DNA from: Methanomicrobiales archaeon
Lineage (GTDB): Archaea > Halobacteriota > Methanomicrobia > Methanomicrobiales > Methanospirillaceae
Reading direction: 5' to 3'
Assembly: GCA_025358115.1 (NCBI GenBank)
Contig: JANYKQ010000062.1
Location: 1 to 41,479, forward strand
DNA: 41,479 nucleotides
Shown here: piece by piece, positions 7,808-15,679 of the stretch
Numbering within the stretch: position 1 is the first letter of the stretch
Layout: each line of letters starts with the position of its first letter
Made by a program: the position numbers and the translations under genes
The notes under the pieces: generated by a model
The model's database searches: none
Told to the model about the DNA's origin: nothing
The model's input: the letters and a program-made list of their open reading frames with translations, nothing else

Positions 7808-8485
7808 TCAGATCTTCGCCGCAATACCCTCTTCCACGATATCGAATTCAAACAATGCCCCTTCGGGCTGGGAGCGGTGTTTGACCAGCCGGGCCCTGCG
7901 GCGTCCGGGGATATCCATCTTTTCAATACGGATGATGATCTTTGAGAGATGTTCGAGGGCAAAACCCCCCAGGCCGTACCAGGTGTTCTTGCCGGTATCC
8001 ATGTACACCTGGTTGGTGATGATGACCGGAATCCCGTAGCGCTTGGCGTACCCCAGCAGGTGAATCATCTGCTTGGTGAGGACCTGGATCGCATCCCGGC
8101 CTTTCTCCAGGTCGGTGCGGTAGAGTGCCGTGGCAGAGTCCATGACCAGGAGTCCCACCTTCTGGTTTTTCAAAACTTTTTCTGCTTCTGCGATCATCTG
8201 TCCCTGGTGCTCGAAATCGATGGGCTCAAAGAGAAAGAGCCGGTCAGCGAGAGTCTCGGTATCTGCTCCCGCGATCTGCCGGAACCGCTCGATCGAGAAC
8301 CCTTCGGAATCGATATACACGACCGCGTGACCAGCCCGGAGGGCGGTGACTGCCGCGATCGTGCAGAGCGTGCTCTTCCCGCTCGCCGGTTCGCCATAGA
8401 GCTGGGTGACGGTCCGCACTTCAAGCCCCCCGCCCAGCAGTTTGTCAAAGGCCGCATTTCCGCTGCTCTGCTTGTCGGTCTTCAT
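7808..8485 (-). CDS. radB: DNA repair and recombination protein RadB
   Basis: Euryarchaeal RecA-family paralogue that assists RadA in homologous recombination; it binds ATP but hydrolyses it weakly. The 225 residues equal the family length: a RecA core without the N-terminal HhH domain of RadA. Walker A is GEPASGKST at 31-39, and Walker B is in KVGLLVMDSATALYR. The ITNQVYMDTG segment corresponds to RecA L2/motif 4. The start codon overlaps the larC stop by 4 nt (ATGA), so the two genes are translationally coupled. RadB linked to a nickel-cofactor gene has no evident functional logic. Confidence 0.95.
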   Translation of the reverse strand: MKTDKQSSGNAAFDKLLGGGLEVRTVTQLYGEPASGKSTLCTIAAVTALRAGHAVVYIDSEGFSIERFRQIAGADTETLADRLFLFEPIDFEHQGQMIAEAEKVLKNQKVGLLVMDSATALYRTDLEKGRDAIQVLTKQMIHLLGYAKRYGIPVIITNQVYMDTGKNTWYGLGGFALEHLSKIIIRIEKMDIPGRRRARLVKHRSQPEGALFEFDIVEEGIAAKI

Positions 8486-9696
8486 ACGTCACCAGTGCCT
8501 ATGTGCCTGTTGCGCATGGTTTTCCAGCCTGCCTCTTCTACAGCCCGGAGCACATCTTTGACCGGGACAGCCAGCTCGCAGGCCCAGTTGCGTGCCGGAT
8601 CGAACTCTGCCTTGAGGGTGTAGCATTCACCGTGCATCCACCCGCACTTGACCGGCATCCTGCGTTTCTGTCCTGAGATAGCGACATCGATCTCCTCTAT
8701 GGTTCGTTCTGCAATGAAGCGGTGAACCGCCGGAATGCAGCGGATACCCAGTGTCCCGAGCTCGCGGGCCATCAGTTCGGCGAGAACGGGACTGGTCTCT
8801 TTCATCGATATGACCCGGACCAGGTACCCGGGCCTCCCCTTCTTCATGATCATCGGCATGGCGCTGGCGTCGCGTGCTCCGGCCTCCATGAAGCGGGTGA
8901 TCGCGTGCGCAATCACTTCTCCGCTCACGTCATCCACATTGGTTTCAAGTACGTCAACGCTGTCTTCCCTCAGATCTCCTGCTGGAGCTGATGGTTCCAC
9001 GATCATGGCCCGCAGGACATTGGGGGCGTGGTGGGGATCCCGGGTTCCCGCCCCGTAGCCTGCCGAGAGAATGGTGTAAGCGCCGGGAGGGGGAACTGTG
9101 AGGGTGGCGAACTCTGCCAGGAGTGCGGCACCGGTGGGCGTGCAGAGTTCTCCTTCATGATTACCCGCACGGGCCGTAAGGCCGGAGGCTTTGAGGATCA
9201 GGGCTGTTGCCGGGGCCGGGATGGGGAAGGTTCCGTGTGAACCGGTGGCGGTCCCGTGACCGGTGGTGATGGGCATGACAACGATCCCGTCAACGGCAAG
9301 TGAGTGCAGGGCCGTGCAGGCCCCGATGATATCGGCGATCGCGTCATCAGCGCCTACCTCGTGAAAATGGGCATGGGCGCCGTGAACCTCTTCTTCGGCA
9401 GCACGAATCCGTTCAAAAACACGGCGGGCCATGGCAAGGGCCGGGGCCGGTACATCCCCGGCAGCGGTATCGATACGCTGCATCACTTCCGGAAATGTCC
9501 GGTGGGCCGGGGTGGCATGGGTATCGACTTTCAGGGCCCGGATACCGGCCCGGGTCACGGATGAGATCCCCGGCTCGGCGACCACCGCCCTCATTGCCCG
9601 CAGGACCAGTGACCGGTCAGCCCCGCAGTCGAGCAGTGAGGCTGTGATCATGTCGCCTGCCGCGCCGTGGAACGGATCGAAAATGAGGATACGCAT
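8482..9696 (-). CDS. larC: LarC-type nickel-pincer cofactor biosynthesis protein
   Basis: LarC is the CTP-dependent nickel insertase (cyclometallase) that completes the nickel-pincer nucleotide cofactor of lactate racemase and other LarA enzymes. The 404-residue protein begins with the hallmark DPFHGAAGDM (7-16). It carries HxHFHEVGADDAIADIIG (about 107-124), the VPPPGAYTIL segment, and ETNVDDVSGE (about 250-259) near the C-terminal ferredoxin-like domain. Full length in one frame; some bacteria need a frameshift. larB, larE and larA are not in the window, so the cofactor's user here is unknown. Upstream, the minus strand has CATATACGC about 26 nt before the ATG, suggesting a leaderless start. 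Confidence 0.92.
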   Translation of the reverse strand: MRILIFDPFHGAAGDMITASLLDCGADRSLVLRAMRAVVAEPGISSVTRAGIRALKVDTHATPAHRTFPEVMQRIDTAAGDVPAPALAMARRVFERIRAAEEEVHGAHAHFHEVGADDAIADIIGACTALHSLAVDGIVVMPITTGHGTATGSHGTFPIPAPATALILKASGLTARAGNHEGELCTPTGAALLAEFATLTVPPPGAYTILSAGYGAGTRDPHHAPNVLRAMIVEPSAPAGDLREDSVDVLETNVDDVSGEVIAHAITRFMEAGARDASAMPMIMKKGRPGYLVRVISMKETSPVLAELMARELGTLGIRCIPAVHRFIAERTIEEIDVAISGQKRRMPVKCGWMHGECYTLKAEFDPARNWACELAVPVKDVLRAVEEAGWKTMRNRHIGTGDV

Positions 9697-9704
9697 TTAC
9701 AGTA

Positions 9705-9727
9705 CCTATAAATCCCTGCGTATATGA
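9705..9727. promoter_or_regulatory. overlapping divergent promoters of larC and cdc48
   Basis: On the plus strand CCTATAAAT (9705-9713) is centred about 27-30 nt before the cdc48 ATG at 9739. On the minus strand GTCATATACG (about 9718-9727) is about 26 nt before the larC ATG at 9696. Both spacings suit leaderless transcription, and the boxes lie so close that initiation in the two directions may compete. Confidence 0.45.
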
Positions 9728-9738
9728 CCTTTAAGGTA

Positions 9739-12156
9739 ATGCCTGAAGTGCAATTGAGAGTGGATTCCGCGTACCCCGGCGATCAGGGTGGCGGGAAGGC
9801 ACGGCTCGATCCCGAGACGATGCTGCTGTTGAAGATCTCCCCCGGGGATCTGGTTGCAATTGAGGGAAAGCGCCGTACCGTGGCGAAGGTCTGGAGGTCG
9901 CTGGTTGAGGACTGGAACCAGCGTAAGGTCCGGATCGATAATTTTACCCGGCAGAATGCCGGTGTTGCCATCGGCGATAACGTCAAGGTCATAAAGATCT
10001 CTGAAGAAGTCGAGGCCAAACGCATCGTGCTCGCTCCCCCCGAAGATCTTCCCAAGAAGATACCGATAGCAAATAACCCGCACGTGGTCAACGGCCTGAT
10101 CGATTTCCCCGTGACCCTCAACGATTCCGTACCGATCATGCTGGGGCTTCCCTTTATCCAGCCCCAGATCGTGGCCTTCAAGGTCGTGGAGATCGAGCCC
10201 GAAGAAGCCGTCATCATCACCAAGAATACCTCAATAGAGTTCTCGGACAAACCCGCGGCCGGCTTTGAAGGCATCAAGCGGTTCTCGTACGAGGATATCG
10301 GCGGCCTGAAAGACGAGCTCCAGCGGCTCCGCGAGACGATCGAGCTCCCGCTCCGGCACCCCGAGCTCTTCCAGAAACTGGGCATCGAACCTCCCAAGGG
10401 CGTGCTCCTCTATGGACCGCCGGGCACAGGAAAGACCCTGATCGCAAAGGCGGTTGCAAGCGAGAGCGGGGCGCACTTCATCTCGATTGCCGGCCCCGAG
10501 GTCATCTCGAAATATTACGGCGAGAGCGAACAGCGGCTCCGCGAGGTCTTTGAAGAGGCGCGGGAGAATGCTCCTTCGATCATCTTCATCGACGAACTCG
10601 ACTCCATTGCCCCCCGGCGCGAGGAAGTGACCGGGGAAGTGGAGCGCCGGGTCGTGGCCCAGCTCCTCACCATGATGGACGGGCTCGAGGAACGCGGGCA
10701 GGTGGTCGTGATCGGCGCAACGAACCGCGTTGATGCGATCGATGCTGCACTCCGCAGGCCCGGCCGCTTTGACCGGGAGATCGAGATCGGTGTGCCGGGC
10801 GAACCGGACCGGATCGATATCCTGAAGATCCACTGCCGGGGTATGCCCCTGTCAGAAGACGTGAGCCTCGATGTTCTCGCCCAGCAGACCCACGGGTTTG
10901 TGGGAGCCGACCTTGCAGCGCTTGCCCGTGAGGCAGCCATCCGTGCCCTGCGCCGGTATTTACCGGACCTGGACCTGGATGCCGAGGAGATCCCGCAGGA
11001 TATTCTCGATACGCTCAAGGTGTACTCCAGCGACTTCCGCAGCGCCCAGCGCGATGTAGGCCCGAGCGCAATGCGCGAAGTGATGCTCGAAGTCTCGCAC
11101 GTGAAGTGGCAGAACGTAGGAGGCCTTGAATCGGCCAAGACCGAGGTGCGGGAAGCCATAGAGCTCCCGCTCACCGACCGGCAGAAGTTTGAGGATCTCG
11201 GCATTGTTCCCCCGCGGGGTATCCTGCTCTATGGTCCGCCGGGAACCGGCAAGACCCTGATTGCAAAGGCAGTTGCGTCCGAGAGCGGGGCGAACTTTAT
11301 CCCCGTAAGAGGACCCCAACTGCTGTCCAAGTGGGTTGGCGAGAGCGAGCGGGCAGTCCGGGAGGTCTTCAAGAAGGCCCGCCAGGTTGCACCCTCGATC
11401 ATCTTCTTTGATGAGATCGATGCGCTGGCCCCGGCCCGGGGTTCGAACAGCGATTCGCACGTGAGCGACAATGTGCTCAACCAGATCTTAACCGAGATGG
11501 ACGGGCTTGAGGATCTCAAGGATGTCGTGGTCATGGGCGCAACGAACCGCCCGGACATTGTTGACCCGGCCCTCCTCCGGGCGGGACGGTTTGACCGGCT
11601 CGTGTATATCGGTGAACCGGCGCTTGAGGACCGGAAGAAGATCATCGGTATCCACACACGCTTCATGCCCATCGAAGGTTCGAGCCTTGAAGAGATTGTC
11701 GGGCTCTGCGGAAAATACTCGGAAGAGAATCTCGGCGAACTTGTCGAGAAGCTCGGGAAGGACAAGGCCGTTACGGCTGAAGAGATCAAGGCCGCCATCA
11801 CCCCGGCAGCGGATGATGCAACCGGCGTCTCCTCGGGGGCCCGGCGCAGGAGGCTCATCGAGCTGATTCAGGAGAAGAACCTCACCTTTGCCGATCCCGC
11901 CCGGGAGGCCCTGGCGACAACCCTGGCCGGCACCACGGAAGGATTCGTAGGCTCGGACCTTGAATCGGTCTGCCGCGAAGCCGGTATGCTGGCCCTTCGG
12001 GACAACCAGACGGTTATTTCACTGAAATACTTCGAGGAGGCACAGAAGAAGGTGCACCCGACGATGAACGAGAATCTCCGGAATTATTACGGCAAGATCC
12101 AGCAGCACTTCAAAGGCGGGTTACCCAAACAGGTGCAGCCACCGGAGTATCAGTAA
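9739..12156 (+). CDS. CDC48/VAT-type AAA+ ATPase with an insertion in D2
   Basis: Double-ring AAA+ unfoldase that feeds proteins to the proteasome and remodels complexes. From ATG 9739 it has 805 residues: N-terminal double-psi barrel (1-90), CDC48_2 domain (about 95-175), D1 with Walker A GPPGTGKT (226-233) and Walker B IFIDELD, and D2 with Walker A GPPGTGKT (499-506) and Walker B IFFDEID. The open frame allows ATG 9724, but the family starts at MPEVQLRV and a TATA box supports 9739. The D2 lid is interrupted by about 70 extra residues (about 646-728; 11674-11922), which explains a length above the usual 730-770. The C-terminus EYQ only partly resembles the HbYX proteasome-docking tail. Confidence 0.95.
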   Translation: MPEVQLRVDSAYPGDQGGGKARLDPETMLLLKISPGDLVAIEGKRRTVAKVWRSLVEDWNQRKVRIDNFTRQNAGVAIGDNVKVIKISEEVEAKRIVLAPPEDLPKKIPIANNPHVVNGLIDFPVTLNDSVPIMLGLPFIQPQIVAFKVVEIEPEEAVIITKNTSIEFSDKPAAGFEGIKRFSYEDIGGLKDELQRLRETIELPLRHPELFQKLGIEPPKGVLLYGPPGTGKTLIAKAVASESGAHFISIAGPEVISKYYGESEQRLREVFEEARENAPSIIFIDELDSIAPRREEVTGEVERRVVAQLLTMMDGLEERGQVVVIGATNRVDAIDAALRRPGRFDREIEIGVPGEPDRIDILKIHCRGMPLSEDVSLDVLAQQTHGFVGADLAALAREAAIRALRRYLPDLDLDAEEIPQDILDTLKVYSSDFRSAQRDVGPSAMREVMLEVSHVKWQNVGGLESAKTEVREAIELPLTDRQKFEDLGIVPPRGILLYGPPGTGKTLIAKAVASESGANFIPVRGPQLLSKWVGESERAVREVFKKARQVAPSIIFFDEIDALAPARGSNSDSHVSDNVLNQILTEMDGLEDLKDVVVMGATNRPDIVDPALLRAGRFDRLVYIGEPALEDRKKIIGIHTRFMPIEGSSLEEIVGLCGKYSEENLGELVEKLGKDKAVTAEEIKAAITPAADDATGVSSGARRRRLIELIQEKNLTFADPAREALATTLAGTTEGFVGSDLESVCREAGMLALRDNQTVISLKYFEEAQKKVHPTMNENLRNYYGKIQQHFKGGLPKQVQPPEYQ

Positions 12157-12159
12157 ATC

Positions 12160-12168
12160 TTTTTTTTT
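12160..12168 (+). terminator. T-run terminator after cdc48
   Basis: Nine consecutive T residues begin 4 nt after the cdc48 stop codon, followed by A-rich DNA. This is typical archaeal oligo(T) termination without a clear hairpin. Confidence 0.55.
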
Positions 12169-12312
12169 AAAAATTTCCATGGCTGATTGTAAAATCCTGA
12201 TATTTTTTAGCGCGAGAAGAAAAAATTTCGGATTAAAGCAGCCGGCTCTAATCGGGAACGATCATCTATTAAAATCGGCAACAATATTACCGATTCAATA
12301 TATCAGTAACTG

Positions 12313-13425
12313 ATGCATAGGTGGGGATTGGGTAGAGGGATATTACTGGTCATCTGTTTGTTACTGGTTTTTTCCCAATTCGCCACAGGCTATAAAGTTT
12401 CAAGTAGCGCTGTTGAACCGACTGGAGCATTGGTGCCGGGTACACCAGTGCTGGTTTCTATAAAAATTGATTTCCCAACACAGCCGTTGTTCCCTCCATC
12501 TCATGACCTCAGGTATACAACCGAACTTGAAAGACCGGAATGGGATCCTGATATTCTTGCAGCAGGTATTGAATACCCCGCCATTATTCAAGGGGGAATG
12601 GTCAATTCCCTGTCAGGCTTTGAACTCTCTGATCCGAAAGTGTTCGCAGTCCGTCTACATCTCGAAGGAGTGGCGCCGCTTGTTATCAGAACATCAAATA
12701 TTACCATCATCAGGATTGAGGAAATTGATGAGCTAGGCCAGGTTGTTGAGGGCTCAACTTTTAATTACGTCACATTTGTTGTTAATACAACTGAATCCAC
12801 AACTTTGTTTTCGAATAAACTCTCCATCCTTGAGAAAAAACTTGAGATATTCAGATCCCATCTCGATGAAAAATCCGCAATTGGGGTGAACACCACGATG
12901 TCTGAGGGGAAATATAACCAGGCACGATCTCTCCTCGATTTCAAATGTTGTAATTCAGGTGGGGGATATTTCGAGCAAATAAACCAATTAAAAATTGCTG
13001 ATGAGAGTCTCGATGAAGGCGAGCGCCTCCTCGACAAAGCATGGGCGGAGAAGTCTGTGGCTGATACGCAGATTCCGCTGGGCCAAGCTGATCAGATCAT
13101 CAGCTGGTATAAGGGGAATATGAGTACGGCAAATGATAAGAAGCTCCCCGCGATCATCACCAAGCGGGATCAAGCGGCTGCTACACTATCTGCAGCAAAC
13201 GATGAGATTGCAAATGGTGATTATGCACAGGCCCGGTCAAAAGCAGCGGAGGCATACCAGGTAGCAAACGAATCTTTTAATGAAGCTCTTACAAGAAAGA
13301 ATTCATTAAGTGTTTGTTGGGGCTGTAGTCCATTCATCAGCATAACACAATTTGTTATACCTGGAGCCGGTATCGGAGCAATAGTTCTCGTCATCATTGG
13401 AATCATCTGGTGGAAGAGACGCTAG
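12313..13425 (+). CDS. secreted, C-terminally membrane-anchored protein of unknown function
   Basis: A 370-residue protein with an N-terminal signal segment (about 8-26, ILLVICLLLVFSQFATG) and a C-terminal membrane helix (about 345-367) ending WWKRR, so most of it should face outside. Residues 27-160 look beta-rich. Residues 165-325 are helical and repetitive, with two similar stretches of the type ADESLDEGERLLDKA and ANDEIANGDYAQARSKAAEA, resembling the 'ARs.A..A' helical repeats of archaeal surface proteins. Two cysteine pairs (KCCN and CWGC) are present. Codon use is somewhat more AT-rich than in cdc48. I do not recognise a named family. T-runs bound it on both sides, so it is monocistronic. 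Confidence 0.8.
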   Translation: MHRWGLGRGILLVICLLLVFSQFATGYKVSSSAVEPTGALVPGTPVLVSIKIDFPTQPLFPPSHDLRYTTELERPEWDPDILAAGIEYPAIIQGGMVNSLSGFELSDPKVFAVRLHLEGVAPLVIRTSNITIIRIEEIDELGQVVEGSTFNYVTFVVNTTESTTLFSNKLSILEKKLEIFRSHLDEKSAIGVNTTMSEGKYNQARSLLDFKCCNSGGGYFEQINQLKIADESLDEGERLLDKAWAEKSVADTQIPLGQADQIISWYKGNMSTANDKKLPAIITKRDQAAATLSAANDEIANGDYAQARSKAAEAYQVANESFNEALTRKNSLSVCWGCSPFISITQFVIPGAGIGAIVLVIIGIIWWKRR

Positions 13426-13434
13426 GGGCCGGAT

Positions 13435-13443
13435 CTTTTTTTT
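13435..13443 (+). terminator. T-run terminator after the 12.3-13.4 kb gene
   Basis: Nine T residues directly follow a GC-rich stretch (GGGGCCGGATC) 10 nt after the stop codon. Confidence 0.5.
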
Positions 13444-14355
13444 GGATAGACCGTGGAATTCACATAACGCTCAAAACTTTTTTTAAAATTTTTACAAAAA
13501 TTTTCCAGAAAAATTATCGCGACTTCTCTTCCTCACTCATCGGCTTCAAAAACGATCCTTCCATTATTCGTCACTGCACTACTACGTTTCCTCATGAATC
13601 TTCGGAAGAATAATTCACACCTCTCTGGCAAGGAGTGCCAGACCCAAATCTGATTGTCCATCTGAACCTGGTTATTGACCGTCAAAAAATGGATTTCTCC
13701 GACGTGACTTTATCTTCGGCCAACAGTGGCCCTTTCCATCGCCAATCTCACCCCCTATGACCTGAAATGGGGTGGCAGAAAATGCGTTCAACCGGAGCCC
13801 GCTAAAGAGCAGGACAAAATCGCTTGCAAACCCGTTATTTTTGAGAAATAATCGATTAAAACCGTATTTTCTGGAGCGGTGGACACCACGTTCATTTGAT
13901 CCCGGAAACTGGATCTGAAAATGGGCAAACGGAGCCCGCAAAGGGCCCGGAATAGAGCATCTCCGGACCTGAACAATTGCCCGGAGTCCCACCAAATCAG
14001 ATATGATCCGGACCCCCTGTTCATGCAAATACTCCAGGAGTTTTCGATCAAACAGGGCCTCATTTTCACTCAATCGGAGCCCATTTTAGCGGGATACAAA
14101 AATCAAAACCCGCAAAATACCCGGATTAGGGGTTTTTGCGATCGGAGTTTACTCGTTTTTTGGCATGGGAAAATGATCGATATTTATGAGGTTCCTCCCT
14201 CAGGGCCTCTCCGGGGCATGGCGGGGCAGAAGGTTTCAGCCTCCATTTTTTTGTAAAATTTTTTGGGACGTCACTGCTCCACTGACCGGTTATTTTCCCA
14301 AATGTTTGATGGCCCTCCGGGTATTGATAAAATTTCGAAGGGGGGGGTCACCATC
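13444..14355. other. 900-nt stretch without a credible gene; short repeats
   Basis: No frame here has convincing protein character. Three copies of CGGAGCCC occur (13793, 13930 and 14075), the first two as CGGAGCCCGC. Weak relatives of the 25-nt repeat are visible at about 14046, 14072, 14101 and 14140 (for example AATCGGAGCCC). CTGGCA/TGCCAG forms a 6-bp hairpin at 13625-13641. The region reads as decayed repeat DNA leading into the clearer array downstream. Confidence 0.45.
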
Positions 14356-14460
14356 ACAAATATCGAGAACAGTTGAAAAAAATTAAAGTTTGAAGAATTT
14401 TTTCAATCAAAGTCTGGTTGAAAAATAAAAATCAAATGTCTGCCCGGATTTTTTCAAGCG
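14356..14460 (+). repeat. 25-nt degenerate tandem repeat, left array
   Basis: About four units start near 14356, 14381, 14405 and 14430, in steps of 24-25 nt. The best is AATCAAAGTCTGGTTGAAAA at 14405. That unit also forms an inverted repeat: TTTTTCAA (14399-14406), an 11-nt loop, then TTGAAAAA (14418-14425). It is the same family as the arrays at 15251-15627 and 32360-32431. It ends about 50 nt before the MntA gene. Confidence 0.65.
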
Positions 14461-14508
14461 AGACCATGCATTTTTTACCGTGAAAAACCATCATCTTGTA
14501 TCGAAACC

Positions 14509-14799
14509 ATGAGATCAGCGGGGGAGATACGGGCAGTCCTGCGGGAGTGCCTGCCGGAAATCCGGGAAAAATATGGCGTAACATCCATTGGCATCTTCGG
14601 GTCGTATGCCCGCGGGGAGGCCGCCCCAAAAAGCGATATCGATATCATTGTCGAATTCGATCGGCCAATCGGGTGGGAGCTGGTGGACCTTGCGGATTTC
14701 TTAGAGTCCCGCCTCCACCACAAGGTTGACCTTGTCATCCAGCGGTCCCTGCATCCGCTCCTCCGCGACACGATCCTTTCTGAGGTCCAGTACGCATGA
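14509..14799 (+). CDS. mntA: MntA-type minimal nucleotidyltransferase (antitoxin)
   Basis: A 96-residue minimal nucleotidyltransferase. In MntA-HepT systems the antitoxin adenylylates the HepT toxin at its active-site tyrosine. The nucleotidyltransferase signature GSYARGEAAPKSDIDIIVEF (30-49) gives the GSx10DxD pattern with the two metal-binding Asp residues, and a third acidic residue is in HHKVDLVI. The length is typical. The stop codon overlaps the ATG of the hepT gene (ATGA), the usual coupled arrangement. Because hepT carries an in-frame stop, this antitoxin may now be an orphan. Repeat arrays flank the pair on both sides. Confidence 0.9.
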   Translation: MRSAGEIRAVLRECLPEIREKYGVTSIGIFGSYARGEAAPKSDIDIIVEFDRPIGWELVDLADFLESRLHHKVDLVIQRSLHPLLRDTILSEVQYA

Positions 14800-15143
14800 C
14801 CGCCCGGTCCCCCGTATTGTATTTATCCGAGATACTTGCCTCGATGGATAAGATCGAGCGTTACATTGCCGGGATCTCGTAAGAAGAGTTCATCCAAAAC
14901 GATCAGATGGTGGATGCTGTGGAGCGCAACATCGAAAAGATCGGTGAAGCTGCAGCGGCAATCCCGGACGCGATCCGGGACCGGAATCCTGATGTTCCGT
15001 GGAAAACCATTGTGGGCTTAAGAAACAAGGTAATCCATCACTATTTTGCTGTAGATCGTGAAGTGATCTGGCAGATTGCAACAAAGAATATACCGGCAAC
15101 AAAGGGCAGGATCGCTGAAATCCTCAGGGAATATTCCCGGTAA
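14796..15143 (+). pseudogene. hepT: HepT-type RNase toxin gene with in-frame stop
   Basis: Starts at ATG 14796, overlapping the mntA stop. The frame encodes a complete HEPN toxin of about 115 residues, except for TAA at 14880-14882 after 28 codons (...YIAGIS*EEFIQND), where homologues usually have Tyr. The rest is intact: MVDAVERNIEKIGEAA and the HEPN catalytic motif RNKVIHHY (Rx4HxY). A shorter 78-residue product could start at ATG 14907 and would keep the catalytic motif but lose the first helix. TAA is not the pyrrolysine codon (TAG), so readthrough is unlikely. Only one base separates it from an open frame, so the mutation is recent, a sequencing error, or a toxin-silencing allele. Confidence 0.8.
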
Positions 15144-15250
15144 CCGGCTCCGGGTTTTCATCTGTCCAGTCACCCTCGCTTTCTGTCGCAAAGACCGGAT
15201 CGATTGTTCCGGATTTTTTAAACGCAATTGAGATTGTGATGAAAATTTTT

Positions 15251-15627
15251 CATCCAGGGTCTGGTGAAAAAATAGCAATCAAAGTCTGCTCAAAAATTTC
15301 CCATCAGGATCCGGTTGAGAGATTAAAATCAAAGTCCGGTGAATTTTTTTGAATCGGAGTCTGCTCAAACAATTTCAACCGGGAATAATCTGGAAATCGT
15401 ATTCCAGCCACACTTCGAATTTCCCGTCGGCATCATATGCCCAGGTCTCAATTTTCAATCAGGGTCCGGTAAAAATTTATGAATCAAAGTCTGCCCGGAA
15501 TATTTCAATCAAACTCCGGTTGAAAACTCCCAATCAAAGCTTGATGAAAAATTTTTAATCGAAGTCCGCTCAAAAATTTCCCATCAGGATCCGGTTAAAA
15601 AATTTGATCAGGGATCGATTGATCCGG
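15251..15627 (+). repeat. 25-nt degenerate tandem repeat, main array
   Basis: Units begin at 15251, 15277, 15302, 15327, 15352 and 15377. After a break they resume at 15457, 15482, 15507, 15532, 15557, 15582 and 15606. The step is 25 nt throughout, except for the first (26) and last (24). A working consensus is ATCAAAGTCYGSTYRAAAAA followed by TTTC. Two variants tend to alternate, one with CTGCTCAAAAATTTCC and one with CAGGATCCGGTTGA, giving a loose 50-nt dimer. Variants such as TTTCAA-N11-TTGAAA (about 15503-15525) can form small hairpins. There are no unique spacers, so it is not CRISPR. The break at 15378-15456 contains a gene fragment. Confidence 0.8.
15375..15449 (-). pseudogene. C-terminal gene fragment inside the repeat array
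   Basis: The minus strand of the array break encodes ETWAYDADGKFEVWLEYDFQ and then IIPG, followed by TGA at 15375-15377. The sequence looks strongly protein-like (GC-rich third positions, alternating aromatic and charged strand pattern) and unlike the AT-rich repeat around it. Upstream of Glu there is no continuing frame. I cannot name the family. It is read as the last 24 codons of a lost gene captured between repeat units. Confidence 0.35.
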
Positions 15628-15679
15628 ATCAGGTTTTTTTAATCCCGATCCTGATCGCGATCCTTTTCCGGCCCTGGTC

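Noticed and set aside
13672-14073. 133-codon minus-strand frame as a gene
   Set aside because: The amino-acid pattern is irregular and it crosses copies of the CGGAGCCC repeat. No start signals, no family resemblance.
14880-14882. Programmed readthrough or pyrrolysine at the hepT stop
   Set aside because: The codon is TAA, not TAG, and no stimulatory structure is evident.
15251-15627. CRISPR array
   Set aside because: The units are contiguous, degenerate and 25 nt long with no unique spacers between them, and no cas gene is near.
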